Source: JBBQNJ01 sp038329845 (GTDB lineage Bacteria; Planctomycetota; Phycisphaerae; Tepidisphaerales; Tepidisphaeraceae). Taken from it: DNA of 26,414 bases. Positions within the stretch are counted from its first letter, which is position 1. The number at the start of each line of letters is the position of its first letter. Shown here in pieces: positions 6,822 through 17,398 of this stretch. Both the position numbers and the translations under genes were made by a program. Below the pieces are notes generated by a model that worked only from the letters and a program-made list of their open reading frames with translations, was not told where the DNA came from and ran no database searches. Where the stretch lies: positions 1 through 26,414 of the forward strand of contig JBBQNJ010000069.1 in the NCBI GenBank assembly GCA_038329845.1, read 5' to 3'.

Positions 6822-8174
6822 ATGGATATCACGGTTATTGGCTGCGGTTATGTCGGTCTGGTCACCGCCACTTGCCTGGCGAGCATCGGGCATACGGTGC
6901 GCGGGGTCGAAAAGGACCAGCGAAAGCTCAAGATGCTCCAGGACGGCCAGTGCCCGATTTTCGAGCCCGGCCTGGTCGAGTTGATGCGCGAGCATTACGC
7001 CTCGGGGGCGCTGCAATTTACCGATGATGTGACGGCCGCGGTGCGCGATGCCGAGGTGGTCTTTCTGGCGGTCGGGACCCCGCCCAAGCCCGATGGCACG
7101 GTGGACATGACCTATCTCGAAACCGCTGGCACCGAAGTGTGCGATGCTTTGGCGGCGAATCAGTCGGACTACATGGTGACGATCGTCGTCAAGAGCACCG
7201 TCCCGGCGGGAACCAATCGGCGGCTGTACTCGCTGCTGCGCCAACGCGACGGGGCGCAGGTGCAGGTGGTCTCGAATCCTGAGTTTTTGCGCGAGGGTTC
7301 GGCGGTGGCGGATTTCCTCGAGCCGGACCGCATCGTGATCGGCGGGGAAAGTCCCGAAGCGTTTCGCATGATGCGCCGGCTCTACGACCCGATCATCAAG
7401 CGCGAGGAAAATTTCCTGACGATGAACTGGGAATCGGCGGAACTGACCAAGTACGCCGCCAATACGATGCTGGCGGCGAGGATCTCGTTCATGAACGAGA
7501 TGACGATCCTGTGTGATCACTACGGCGCCGATATCGAAGAGATTCGCAAGGGGATCGGATCGGACTTCCGGATTGGCCCGGCGTTTCTGCGGGCTGGGTG
7601 CGGATATGGCGGATCGTGCTTTCCCAAGGACGTTGCGGCGATGGAACACATCTCGCGTCAGGCGAACCACGAGAGCCTGTTCGTCAACGCGATCCAGACG
7701 ACGAACAAGAATCAGAAGAAGCGTTTCGTGACGAAGCTGGTGGAAAAACTGGGCCGACCGATCGAGGGGGCGACGATCGCCGTGTGGGGCCTGGCGTTCA
7801 AGGCCGATACCGACGACATCCGCGAATCGGCGGCCCTGGACGTGATCCGTTACCTGCTCGAGGCGGGCGCGCGGGTGAAGGCGACGGATCCCAAGGCGAT
7901 GGAGAACATGAAGCAGATCTTCACGGATCAAGTCGAGTGGTGTCCCGACCCGGTCAACGCCGCCGCCGGGGCAGATGCCGTGGCATTGCTGACCGATTGG
8001 CCGCAATATTCGACCCTTCCATTCCGCAAGGTCGCCGCGACGATGAATCAGCCGATCATCTTCGATGGCCGCAACTGCCTGCACCGCGACGTGATGCGCG
8101 AGAACGGCTTCCAGTACTATCCGATGGGCCGGCCCGCCGTGGAAAGCCATCTGCGGCTGAAGACCAAGGCATGA
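6822..8174 (+). CDS. ugd: UDP-glucose 6-dehydrogenase
   Basis: The enzyme oxidises UDP-glucose to UDP-glucuronate with two NAD+ in the cytosol. The 450-residue length is normal. The dinucleotide motif is IGCGYVGLV (6-14). KSTVPAGT (124-131), SNPEFLREG (151-159), Lys210 in ELTKYAAN and the catalytic Cys266 in GCGYGGSCFPKD are all present. The C-terminal UDP-binding domain includes GLAFKADTDDIRES. It follows the phosphoglycosyl transferase by 290 bases in which no convincing promoter was found. Together with the epimerase/decarboxylase it suggests uronate or pentose supply for an exopolysaccharide or O-antigen. No strong Shine-Dalgarno precedes the ATG. Confidence 0.96.
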   Translation: MDITVIGCGYVGLVTATCLASIGHTVRGVEKDQRKLKMLQDGQCPIFEPGLVELMREHYASGALQFTDDVTAAVRDAEVVFLAVGTPPKPDGTVDMTYLETAGTEVCDALAANQSDYMVTIVVKSTVPAGTNRRLYSLLRQRDGAQVQVVSNPEFLREGSAVADFLEPDRIVIGGESPEAFRMMRRLYDPIIKREENFLTMNWESAELTKYAANTMLAARISFMNEMTILCDHYGADIEEIRKGIGSDFRIGPAFLRAGCGYGGSCFPKDVAAMEHISRQANHESLFVNAIQTTNKNQKKRFVTKLVEKLGRPIEGATIAVWGLAFKADTDDIRESAALDVIRYLLEAGARVKATDPKAMENMKQIFTDQVEWCPDPVNAAAGADAVALLTDWPQYSTLPFRKVAATMNQPIIFDGRNCLHRDVMRENGFQYYPMGRPAVESHLRLKTKA

Positions 8175-8240
8175 ATCAACGCCTCTGAAGAGCAGGACTT
8201 CTTGTAGTGCGGGCCTCCGGCCTGCATATTCCCCGTCGGT

Positions 8241-8313
8241 AAAGGCAGCCGGGACGGCCGCACCCCAATCACTTATTCCTACTCCACAAAGGCAGCCGGG
8301 ACGGCTGCACCCC
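8241..8313. repeat. Two direct copies of a 26-bp palindromic repeat
   Basis: Two 26-base units at 8241-8266 and 8288-8313 differ at one base. Each contains GGCAGCCGGGACGGC, in which GCAGCC can pair with GGCTGC around a short loop (perfectly in the second unit). They sit in the 336-base gap after ugd, together with a GCGGGCCTCCGGCCTGC-like hairpin at about 8209-8225. They are REP-like in appearance and have no coding content. Confidence 0.6.
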
Positions 8314-8359
8314 CTGGCCCTCGGTGGCGGGTATTCGAGGATACTACGACGAGGACAAC

Positions 8360-8400
8360 CCGGCGCGATGGCGCGCCGGTCGGCCTTTGATTTTATCCCC
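8360..8400 (+). terminator. Hairpin with T-rich tail downstream of ugd
   Basis: CCGGCGCG (8360-8367) pairs exactly with CGCGCCGG (8372-8379) over an ATGG loop. It is followed by TCGGCCTTTGATTTTA. The T tract is interrupted, so termination is plausible but not certain; it is about 185 bases after the ugd stop. Confidence 0.45.
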
Positions 8401-8497
8401 ATGCTTCATCTCACCGGCGCGAACGAAACGAGCGGGAGCAACCCCATCCTGTGCAGCGTTCGCAAAGAGCGACGTTCCGCGCTGGACGTGATCGGTC

Positions 8498-8503
8498 TAT
8501 AAT
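8498..8503 (+). promoter_or_regulatory. -10 element positioned for a leaderless mRNA
   Basis: A consensus TATAAT ends seven bases before the ATG of the aldo/keto reductase gene, so transcription would start at or within a base or two of the start codon. No Shine-Dalgarno exists in the intervening ATCGTTACC-like sequence. No good -35 is seen (TTCCGC at 17-bp spacing). Confidence 0.55.
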
Positions 8504-8510
8504 CGTTACC

Positions 8511-9431
8511 ATGGAAAAACGAACGCTGGGAAGAACGGGATTGCAGGTGACCGCCATCGGGTTTGGGTCGGCGGAGGTGGGGTATTTGAAGATCGAGCGG
8601 GAGCGGGCCGCGGGGGTGGTTCGCCATGTGCTGGATCGCGGGATCAATCTGCTGGACACCGCCGTGTCGTATCCCGGCTCTGAGGCGCTGATCGGAAAGA
8701 CCGTCGCCGATCGGCGCAACGAGTATGTCCTGGTTTCCAAATGCGGGGCCAAGTCGGCGGAACTGCCCGGGGAGGCCTGGTCGGCCCAACTCATCGCCGC
8801 TTCGGTGGACCTGTCGCTCAAGCGACTCAGGACCGATCATCTGGACGTGATGCTGCTGCATTCCTGCGATCTGGCGACGCTTGAAAAGGGCGAGGCGATG
8901 GGGGCGCTGGTCAAGGCGAAACAGGCGGGAAAAATCCGTTTTTGCGGTTATTCCGGGGACAACCAGGAACTGGCCTATGCCGCGACGCTTGCGGATGTGA
9001 GCGTGATCGAGACCTCGATCAGCATTTGCGATCAGGCGAACATCGAGCAGGGCCTGGCGGTGGCTCGCAAGAACCAGGTGGGGGTGCTGGTCAAACGTCC
9101 AATCGCCAACGCCGCCTGGCGGCCGGCACTGCCCGGGATGTATTCGGATTACGCCAAGGAGTATGTCAGGCGCTTTACGGCGATGGGGCTGGATCTAAAG
9201 GCCCTCGGTTTCGACGGCGACCCTCAGCAACGCTGGCCGGAGATCGCGCTGCGGTTTACGTTGAGTCAGCCGGGCGTCCACTGCGCCGTGATCGGGACAA
9301 CCAACCCTGACAACGTGGACAAGAACATCGCCTACGCGGGTGGCGGCGCTCTTCCCGTGCCCGCGATCGACGCGCTTCGCTCGGCCTTCGCGCGTCAATC
9401 GCAAGGGCATGACTGGAAAGGGATGACCTGA
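8511..9431 (+). CDS. Aldo/keto reductase
   Basis: This is an NADPH-dependent (beta/alpha)8-barrel oxidoreductase of 306 residues. The tetrad is Asp49 (NLLDTAVSY), Tyr54, Lys77 (VLVSKCG) and His117 (DVMLLHSCD). The GTTNPDNVDKN segment near the C-terminus matches the cofactor 2'-phosphate region of the family. The start was set at ATG 8511: homology (MEKRTLGRTGLQV) begins there and a TATAAT lies just upstream. The open frame reaches back 20 codons, but those residues are not family-like. The substrate is unknown. No neighbour suggests a pathway. Confidence 0.92.
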   Translation: MEKRTLGRTGLQVTAIGFGSAEVGYLKIERERAAGVVRHVLDRGINLLDTAVSYPGSEALIGKTVADRRNEYVLVSKCGAKSAELPGEAWSAQLIAASVDLSLKRLRTDHLDVMLLHSCDLATLEKGEAMGALVKAKQAGKIRFCGYSGDNQELAYAATLADVSVIETSISICDQANIEQGLAVARKNQVGVLVKRPIANAAWRPALPGMYSDYAKEYVRRFTAMGLDLKALGFDGDPQQRWPEIALRFTLSQPGVHCAVIGTTNPDNVDKNIAYAGGGALPVPAIDALRSAFARQSQGHDWKGMT

Positions 9432-9509
9432 ACGCCGTCGGGGATCGCGCCTTTGATCTCGGTGGATCGCGCCGAATCGCCAAGGCTCACTGGCTTGATC
9501 ACCAGAGTT

Positions 9510-10307
9510 TCAACGACGCTTTGTGCCGGGCCGGGTATAGCCGGATACGACGCTGCGACGGGCCGGGTCGATCACCAGGGAGACGTTGTGGGCGTCCATC
9601 AGCTTGTTGATCGCGTCGAAACCCTGATCCAGCTTGTATTGCAATTCATCGGCGTGCAAGGGAGTCAGCGCCAGGAACGTCAGGTCGCGTTCGTCATCAA
9701 CCTTCAGCTTTGAAAAGTCCGGCGGGAGCATCCAGCAGTAATCGAGCATCAGGCCCGACAGCTTGGTATTGGCGGCGAACGGCGCAGGCGGGTCGCCGTT
9801 GGGCATCGAATGCGAAAGCCAGATCCAGGTGTTGTAGTCGTGCGGGAAGCGGCTGAGGATCTTCAGCCATCGGATCGGCCAATAATTCGCTTCATCATGC
9901 CACGGGTGGCCCGGCGTGCCTGGCAGCACGCTCGGGTCCTGCAGGCCCGGCCAATCCGCAGGCAACAAAGCGACCAGTTCGGCGTATCGGCAACCTTCCA
10001 CGTCGGACGGCGGGTGCATGGCCTTCTGGGCCAGCCCCGTGGTGACCAGGGTGAAGTACGGGCGCTCGTCGGCGGGGGGAATGACATGGATGTCCACATG
10101 GACCGTCGAGGAGACCAACTCGTGAAACACCCATTGGCCCGACCCGGGGAAATGACGGTCGATATGCGAATCGACGGCGGCAATCAGGGTTCTGTCCCCG
10201 CCCACGATCGAGGCGGGGGCATGCCCTTTCTCGTAACGATAGATGGGCGAGCCGGATTTGGTTCGCTCGATTTCCGTTTCCCACGGGGCGGCATCGGGAT
10301 CTTTCAT
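9510..10307 (-). CDS. SUFU-domain (suppressor of fused) protein
   Basis: The 265-residue soluble protein has the signature of the bacterial SUFU-like domain (PF05076). Visible parts are WVFHELVSSTVHVDIHVIPP (59-78), then a TLVTTGLAQKAM segment (86-97), YAELVALLPADW (108-119) and WPIRWLKILSRFPHDYNTWI (143-162). The Leu-rich end includes LTFLALTPLHADELQYKL. In bacteria this family is often linked to polymorphic-toxin immunity, but no toxin gene is visible within the window, so its role here is unknown. It is convergent with the aldo/keto reductase, with 78 bases between stops. Confidence 0.85.
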   Translation of the reverse strand: MKDPDAAPWETEIERTKSGSPIYRYEKGHAPASIVGGDRTLIAAVDSHIDRHFPGSGQWVFHELVSSTVHVDIHVIPPADERPYFTLVTTGLAQKAMHPPSDVEGCRYAELVALLPADWPGLQDPSVLPGTPGHPWHDEANYWPIRWLKILSRFPHDYNTWIWLSHSMPNGDPPAPFAANTKLSGLMLDYCWMLPPDFSKLKVDDERDLTFLALTPLHADELQYKLDQGFDAINKLMDAHNVSLVIDPARRSVVSGYTRPGTKRR

Positions 10308-10421
10308 GACCGTAACTTTATCCGATCCAGGTTGGGATTGACCATCCCCGCGCCCTTGCCGGGCCGTGTCGGCATCTCGGGCAAGGCCCGTTGGCCGAAG
10401 AATTCAGTCCGATCAGGATTC

Positions 10422-10491
10422 ACAGGATAAACAGGATGCATAGGATAAGGCTCGGGGGTCTGGCCGCGCGCCTCGATCCTGTTTATCCTGT
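10422..10491. repeat. Perfect 16-bp inverted repeat (AGGATAAACAGGAT family)
   Basis: ACAGGATAAACAGGAT (10422-10437) is matched exactly in inverted form at 10476-10491, 38 bases apart. The arms contain a tandem AGGAT word. It lies in the 473-base gap between the divergent SUFU and ABC-ATPase genes; a related short word occurs at 3909-3922. No coding frame was found. It resembles short intergenic repeats seen in several planctomycete and other environmental genomes (from memory). Confidence 0.7.
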
Positions 10492-10561
10492 CCATCGGTG
10501 TTCATCCGGGCGCTTGCTCCTGGGCCCATGCGGGTCATGCCTCTGCGATTCAGGGACTCGA

Positions 10562-10575
10562 TTTCAAATTTGAAA
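10562..10575. repeat. 14-bp AT-rich palindrome
   Basis: TTTCAAATTTGAAA is a perfect palindrome in otherwise GC-rich sequence, upstream of the ABC ATPase promoter. A similar palindrome, TTTGAAATTTCAAA, lies at 3273-3286. Confidence 0.5.
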
Positions 10576-10685
10576 TTTGAGATGAATCGATCGCTTTGAT
10601 TCGCGGGGGGAGTCGAAGTTCAGCCCGCGAAAAGTGTCATGCCCCCGACGTCGCCGTCTCGCCGTCGCGGTGCGGTTCGGCCGGT

Positions 10686-10713
10686 TTGACCGATCGGCGG
10701 GGTTCTGTATAAT
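10686..10713 (+). promoter_or_regulatory. Sigma70-type promoter of the ABC ATPase gene
   Basis: TTGACC (10686-10691), a 16-bp spacer and TATAAT (10708-10713) make the best promoter in the window. Transcription would start near 10720, giving a leader of about 60 bases before the ATG at 10781. Confidence 0.7.
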
Positions 10714-10780
10714 CAATGGTTTCCCACGCTGGCGGGGACGGTGTGTCCGCGTTCAGGGTTGATGGGGAAGGTTTGTCGCT

Positions 10781-12034
10781 ATGGCAAGAGTCCAACTCGA
10801 AAAAATCACCAAGGTCTATCCCGGCGGGGTCAAGGCGGTGGACGCGGTCGACCTTGAGATCGCCGACCAGGAGTTCATCGTCTTGGTCGGGCCTTCGGGA
10901 TGCGGCAAGAGCACCACGCTTCGGATGGTGGCCGGTCTTGAGGAGATCAGCGGGGGGCTGATCCGCATCGGTGAGAAGGTCGTGAACAACGTTCCTCCGA
11001 AGAATCGCGACATCGCGATGGTTTTCCAGAATTACGCGCTCTACCCGCACATGACCGTGTACAAGAACATGGCATTCGGGCTGAAGCTGCGGAAGATGCC
11101 CAAGGCTGAGATCCACAAGCGGGTCACCGACGCGGCCCGGGTGCTGGATATCGAGCATCTGCTGGAGCGCAAGCCCAAGCAGTTGTCCGGCGGGCAGCGC
11201 CAGCGGGTGGCGGTGGGGCGGGCGATCGTGCGCGAGCCGGCGGCGTTTTTGTTCGATGAACCGCTTAGTAACCTCGACGCCAAACTCCGCGTGACCACCC
11301 GGGCCGAACTCAAACGCCTGCACCAGCGGCTGCGAACCACCACGATCTACGTGACCCACGATCAGGAAGAGGCGATGACCCTCGGGGACCGTATCGTGGT
11401 GATGAAAGACGGGATCATCCAGCAAGCCGACACGCCGCTTCAGACCTACAACCACCCGCGCAACCGTTTCGTCGCCGGATTCATCGGGATGCCCCCGATG
11501 AACTTCTTCGACGGACGGATCGTCAACGAAAACGGGAACCTCGTGTTCCGCGAAGGAAAGCTCACCGGTGCCGGTGGCAAGCCGCTGAACGGTAGTGGCG
11601 ACCGCGACGGCACCGAGACGGTGGTGACGGCCGGGGAATTGACGATGCCGGAAAACGGGTTTCGCCTGCCGCTGCCCCAGCGCCTTCACTCGCGTCTGGT
11701 GGGTCAGCGCGACCGGCACCTTGTGCTGGGGATTCGCCCGGAGCATTTTCACCTGAACCCGCTTCGCTCGGGCGAGGATTCGGCGACGATCGAGGTGAAG
11801 TTGAATGTGATCGAACCGTTGGGCAATAATATGGATGTGTATATGGGCACGGCACTGCACGACCATGTGGTCGGGCGAGTCGAAGCCCAGGCGGGGCTGG
11901 CGACCAACGCGTCGGCCACGTTGTATGTGGATGCCGGCAGGGTCCACTTTTTCGAGCCCGGAGAGACCGGGATGAACCTGAGCCTCAGTGACGACAGCTT
12001 CTCCTCGAGCGAGACAGCCCATGCGATTGCATAA
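10781..12034 (+). CDS. Sugar ABC transporter ATP-binding protein (UgpC/MalK/MsmX type)
   Basis: This 417-residue ATPase energises importers of the carbohydrate-uptake CUT1 class. Visible motifs are Walker A GPSGCGKST (37-45), the Q-loop at Gln83, signature LSGGQRQ (135-141), Walker B FLFDE (156-160), the D-loop SNLD and the switch His193 (VTHD). The C-terminal OB/TOBE region from about 240 is extended relative to MalK and includes LGIRPEHFHL. No permease or binding-protein gene is adjacent, so it is probably a shared ATPase serving several importers, as MsmX does. GGGGAAGG lies nine bases before the ATG. A strong promoter and a terminator bracket the gene, indicating a single-gene transcript. 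Confidence 0.95.
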   Translation: MARVQLEKITKVYPGGVKAVDAVDLEIADQEFIVLVGPSGCGKSTTLRMVAGLEEISGGLIRIGEKVVNNVPPKNRDIAMVFQNYALYPHMTVYKNMAFGLKLRKMPKAEIHKRVTDAARVLDIEHLLERKPKQLSGGQRQRVAVGRAIVREPAAFLFDEPLSNLDAKLRVTTRAELKRLHQRLRTTTIYVTHDQEEAMTLGDRIVVMKDGIIQQADTPLQTYNHPRNRFVAGFIGMPPMNFFDGRIVNENGNLVFREGKLTGAGGKPLNGSGDRDGTETVVTAGELTMPENGFRLPLPQRLHSRLVGQRDRHLVLGIRPEHFHLNPLRSGEDSATIEVKLNVIEPLGNNMDVYMGTALHDHVVGRVEAQAGLATNASATLYVDAGRVHFFEPGETGMNLSLSDDSFSSSETAHAIA

Positions 12035-12149
12035 GCAACTCCATGGTCGTCGGCTGTGCGCGGGCGTCGATGCCCGGTTGACGGGGAAGGAGGGTTCCCT
12101 CCCCGGTTGACCCGGCGTTTGCCGCTTGCAGGTTCGCTCGAACCAGTGG

Positions 12150-12178
12150 CCGTCCCGCGTTACCGGGCCGGTTTTTTT
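12150..12178 (+). terminator. Intrinsic terminator after the ABC ATPase gene
   Basis: CCGTCCCG (12150-12157) pairs with CGGGCCGG (12164-12171) with one mismatch, over a six-base loop. Seven consecutive T follow (12172-12178). It isolates the ABC ATPase gene from nusA. Confidence 0.8.
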
Positions 12179-12259
12179 ATTCCCCGGCGTCGTTGAATGA
12201 CATGGACCGGATTATCCACCCCGCCGCGGCGGGAACGGACAAGTGAATAGCGAGGATGA

Positions 12260-13882
12260 ATGAACCAGGAATTGATTCGCATTGTGGACGGTATCGCGCG
12301 CGACAAGAATATCGAGCGCGAGCAGATCTACACCGACATCGAACAGGCGATCGCTTCGGCGCTGCGCAAGCATTTTGACACCGAGGACACCGACGAGTTC
12401 AAGGTGACGCTGGAGCGCGGCACCGGGGATATCCGCGCCTGGAGGCGCGAAGTGGAGATTCCGCTTCAGACCCTTGGCCGCATCGCCGCCCAGACGGCCA
12501 AGCAGGTCATGATCCAGCTCATCCGCCAGGATGAGCGCGGCAGCATCTACGAGGAATACAAGGACCGCGTCGGCACGATCATCACCGGCACCGTCGCCCG
12601 GTTTGAAGGCCCGACCATGATCGTCAATCTCGGCCGGGCCGAGGGGATCATGCCGCGCAGCGAGCAGATTCCCGGAGAGATGCACGATGTCAACGAGCGC
12701 ATTCAGGCGCTGGTGCTGGAGGTGCGCGACACGCCGGCGGCGGTGAAGATTATTCTGTCGCGATCGCACCCGGAATTGATCCGGCGCCTGTTCGAGCGCG
12801 AAGTGCCCGAGGTCGGGGAAAAGACCATCGAGCTGAAGGCCCTGGCCCGCGAGCCGGGGCATCGCACCAAGATCGCCGTGACGTCCATCGACTCGAAGGT
12901 GGATGCCGTCGGTGCCTGCGTGGGCGTTCGCGGCAGCCGGATCAAGAACATCGTGGACGAACTGGGCGGGGAGAAGATCGACATCGTTCGCTGGAACGAA
13001 TCGAGCCAGATTCTCATCGGAAACGCTCTGAAGCCGGCGGAGGTGGCCGAGGTTTCGCTCTGCTTCGAGCTCGGACGGGCCACCGTCGTCGTGAATGAGG
13101 ATCAACTGAGCCTGGCGATCGGCAAGCGCGGGCAGAACGTCCGCTTGGCGGCGAGATTGACCGGCTGGGACGTGGATATCCTCACCCCCGCGGAGTTCCA
13201 GGCCGGTATTCAGCGGCTGGGCGACATGCTGCGTTCGGTCGAGGGGTTCCCCGCCGACGCGGTGGACAAGGTCATCGCAATGGGGCTGATCGACGTGCGC
13301 GACATCGAAGAAGTGGGCGGGGCGATCCTCATGGAGGAAATGCAGATTCCCGAGCCTGTGGCGACGGAGGTCGTGGCCCGCTGCGCCGTCGAGGCGAAGA
13401 TCGTCGCGGCCGAGCAGGAAAAGAAAAAGGCGGGCGAGGCGGCGGCAAAGCACGCGGCCCGCAGCGCGCTGCTGGCGATCGGCGGCGATGGGGATGCGGG
13501 TGCCGCGAACGAGGCGACGGCAATTGCCGACGAGCCAGCGGTTCCCGACGATTCGGCGGCGCCGGCGTCCGGCGACGATTCGCTCGCCCCGGTGCTCGGC
13601 GACGAACAAGACGACTCGGACTCGGACGGCGACTCGAACGACGATGGGCAACACATGCCCGGACCGATGGAGGCGACGGAAGGATCAGCGCCGGAGATCA
13701 CGGTCCACGCCAGCGAATCATCGGCCGATGGGGATGATCTATCCGTTGAGGAGCAGGCGATGGGCGGGTTAACAGCGAATCCCAACGGCTCGGGCAAGGA
13801 ACTGGCCGACGAGGAAAACCAGACGGCGGCGCTGGCCGAAGGGCGCATGGCGCCCCCGTCGGGGCACCGGTCTGAACCTTAA
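12260..13882 (+). CDS. nusA: Transcription termination/antitermination factor NusA
   Basis: NusA binds RNA polymerase and modulates pausing, termination and antitermination. The 540 residues comprise the N-terminal polymerase-binding domain (1 to about 125), an S1 domain (about 130-200, GTIITGTVARFEGPTMIVNLG), and tandem KH domains (about 200-345, with GSRIKNIVDELGGEKIDIVRW-like and GKRGQNVRLAARLTGWDVDI-like cores). A helical segment follows (EGFPADAVDKVIAMGLIDVRDIEEVGG), resembling a helix-hairpin-helix repeat. The last 150 residues are Ala/Glu/Asp-rich and low in complexity. GAGG lies four bases before the ATG. No rimP homologue precedes it, unlike the usual rimP-nusA order. Confidence 0.96.
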   Translation: MNQELIRIVDGIARDKNIEREQIYTDIEQAIASALRKHFDTEDTDEFKVTLERGTGDIRAWRREVEIPLQTLGRIAAQTAKQVMIQLIRQDERGSIYEEYKDRVGTIITGTVARFEGPTMIVNLGRAEGIMPRSEQIPGEMHDVNERIQALVLEVRDTPAAVKIILSRSHPELIRRLFEREVPEVGEKTIELKALAREPGHRTKIAVTSIDSKVDAVGACVGVRGSRIKNIVDELGGEKIDIVRWNESSQILIGNALKPAEVAEVSLCFELGRATVVVNEDQLSLAIGKRGQNVRLAARLTGWDVDILTPAEFQAGIQRLGDMLRSVEGFPADAVDKVIAMGLIDVRDIEEVGGAILMEEMQIPEPVATEVVARCAVEAKIVAAEQEKKKAGEAAAKHAARSALLAIGGDGDAGAANEATAIADEPAVPDDSAAPASGDDSLAPVLGDEQDDSDSDGDSNDDGQHMPGPMEATEGSAPEITVHASESSADGDDLSVEEQAMGGLTANPNGSGKELADEENQTAALAEGRMAPPSGHRSEP

Positions 13883-13891
13883 ACTTCGCCC

Positions 13892-13919
13892 GCGGATCGC
13901 TCTCGAAAGAGCGATCCGC
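13892..13919 (+). other. Perfect 12-bp hairpin between nusA and infB
   Basis: GCGGATCGCTCT (13892-13903) pairs exactly with AGAGCGATCCGC (13908-13919) over a CGAA loop. No T tract follows, so it is not a typical terminator. Its place 10 bases after the nusA stop and 47 before the infB start suggests an RNA-processing, stability or attenuation element. Confidence 0.7.
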
Positions 13920-13966
13920 CGCGGGATCGCCGGCGTAGGACAGTTCGAAGATTTTGGAGATAGGCA

Positions 13967-16972
<3,006 letters not shown>

Positions 16973-16984
16973 CAGCTTCGCGGG

Positions 16985-17066
16985 GCGCGGTGAAACCCCC
17001 GCGGGGCGTGGGTTAAGCCCCCGCGGGCGTAGTGAAGCCCCCGCGGGCGTAGTGAAGCCCCCGCGG
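16985..17066. repeat. Four tandem 20-21 bp repeats after infB
   Basis: Units lie at 16985-17004, 17006-17026, 17027-17046 and 17047-17066. The last two are identical (GCGTAGTGAAGCCCCCGCGG) and the first two are degenerate. Each contains the palindrome CCCGCGGG or CCCCGCGG. They fill most of the 120-base space between the infB stop and the DUF503 gene, giving a string of potential small hairpins inside an operon. Confidence 0.85.
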
Positions 17067-17092
17067 GCGCGGTTTTTCGGGAAAAATCGTCC

Positions 17093-17374
17093 ATGACGAT
17101 CGGCGTTTTGCAATTGGAGCTTCGCATCGGCGACGCGATGAGCTTGAAGGACAAGCGCCGGGTCATCAAGAGCATCAAGGACCGGATCGCCCACGGGCAC
17201 AACGTCTCGATCGCCGAGGTGGACGCCTTGGACGAGCATCGGCGCAGCGTGCTGGGCCTGGCGATGGTGGGCAATGATCCCCGCTACGTCGAGGGGGCGC
17301 TGAGCAAGCTGGTGGACTGGGTGCGAGCCGTTCCCCAGGCGACCTTGATGGATTACCGGATCGAGATGCTGTGA
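17093..17374 (+). CDS. YlxP-like protein (DUF503)
   Basis: This 93-residue protein of the DUF503/YlxP family has LQLELRIGDAMSLKDKRRVIKSIKDRI near the N-terminus and EVDALDEHRRSVLGLAMVGND in the middle, both typical of the family. In Firmicutes ylxP lies between infB and rbfA, exactly the position here. Its function is unsettled; a link to ribosome assembly or translation has been proposed from context. It ends 24 bases before rbfA. The Shine-Dalgarno is weak (GGGAAAAATCGTCC before the ATG). Confidence 0.9.
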   Translation: MTIGVLQLELRIGDAMSLKDKRRVIKSIKDRIAHGHNVSIAEVDALDEHRRSVLGLAMVGNDPRYVEGALSKLVDWVRAVPQATLMDYRIEML

Positions 17375-17398
17375 ACCAACGCCAAAGCGAGCGAACGT

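Noticed and set aside
12212..13654. 480-codon open frame on the minus strand opposite nusA
   Set aside because: The composition is typical of antisense shadows (Arg/His/Asp-rich) and nusA explains the sequence completely.
16985..17066. CRISPR array
   Set aside because: Units are contiguous 20-mers without spacers.
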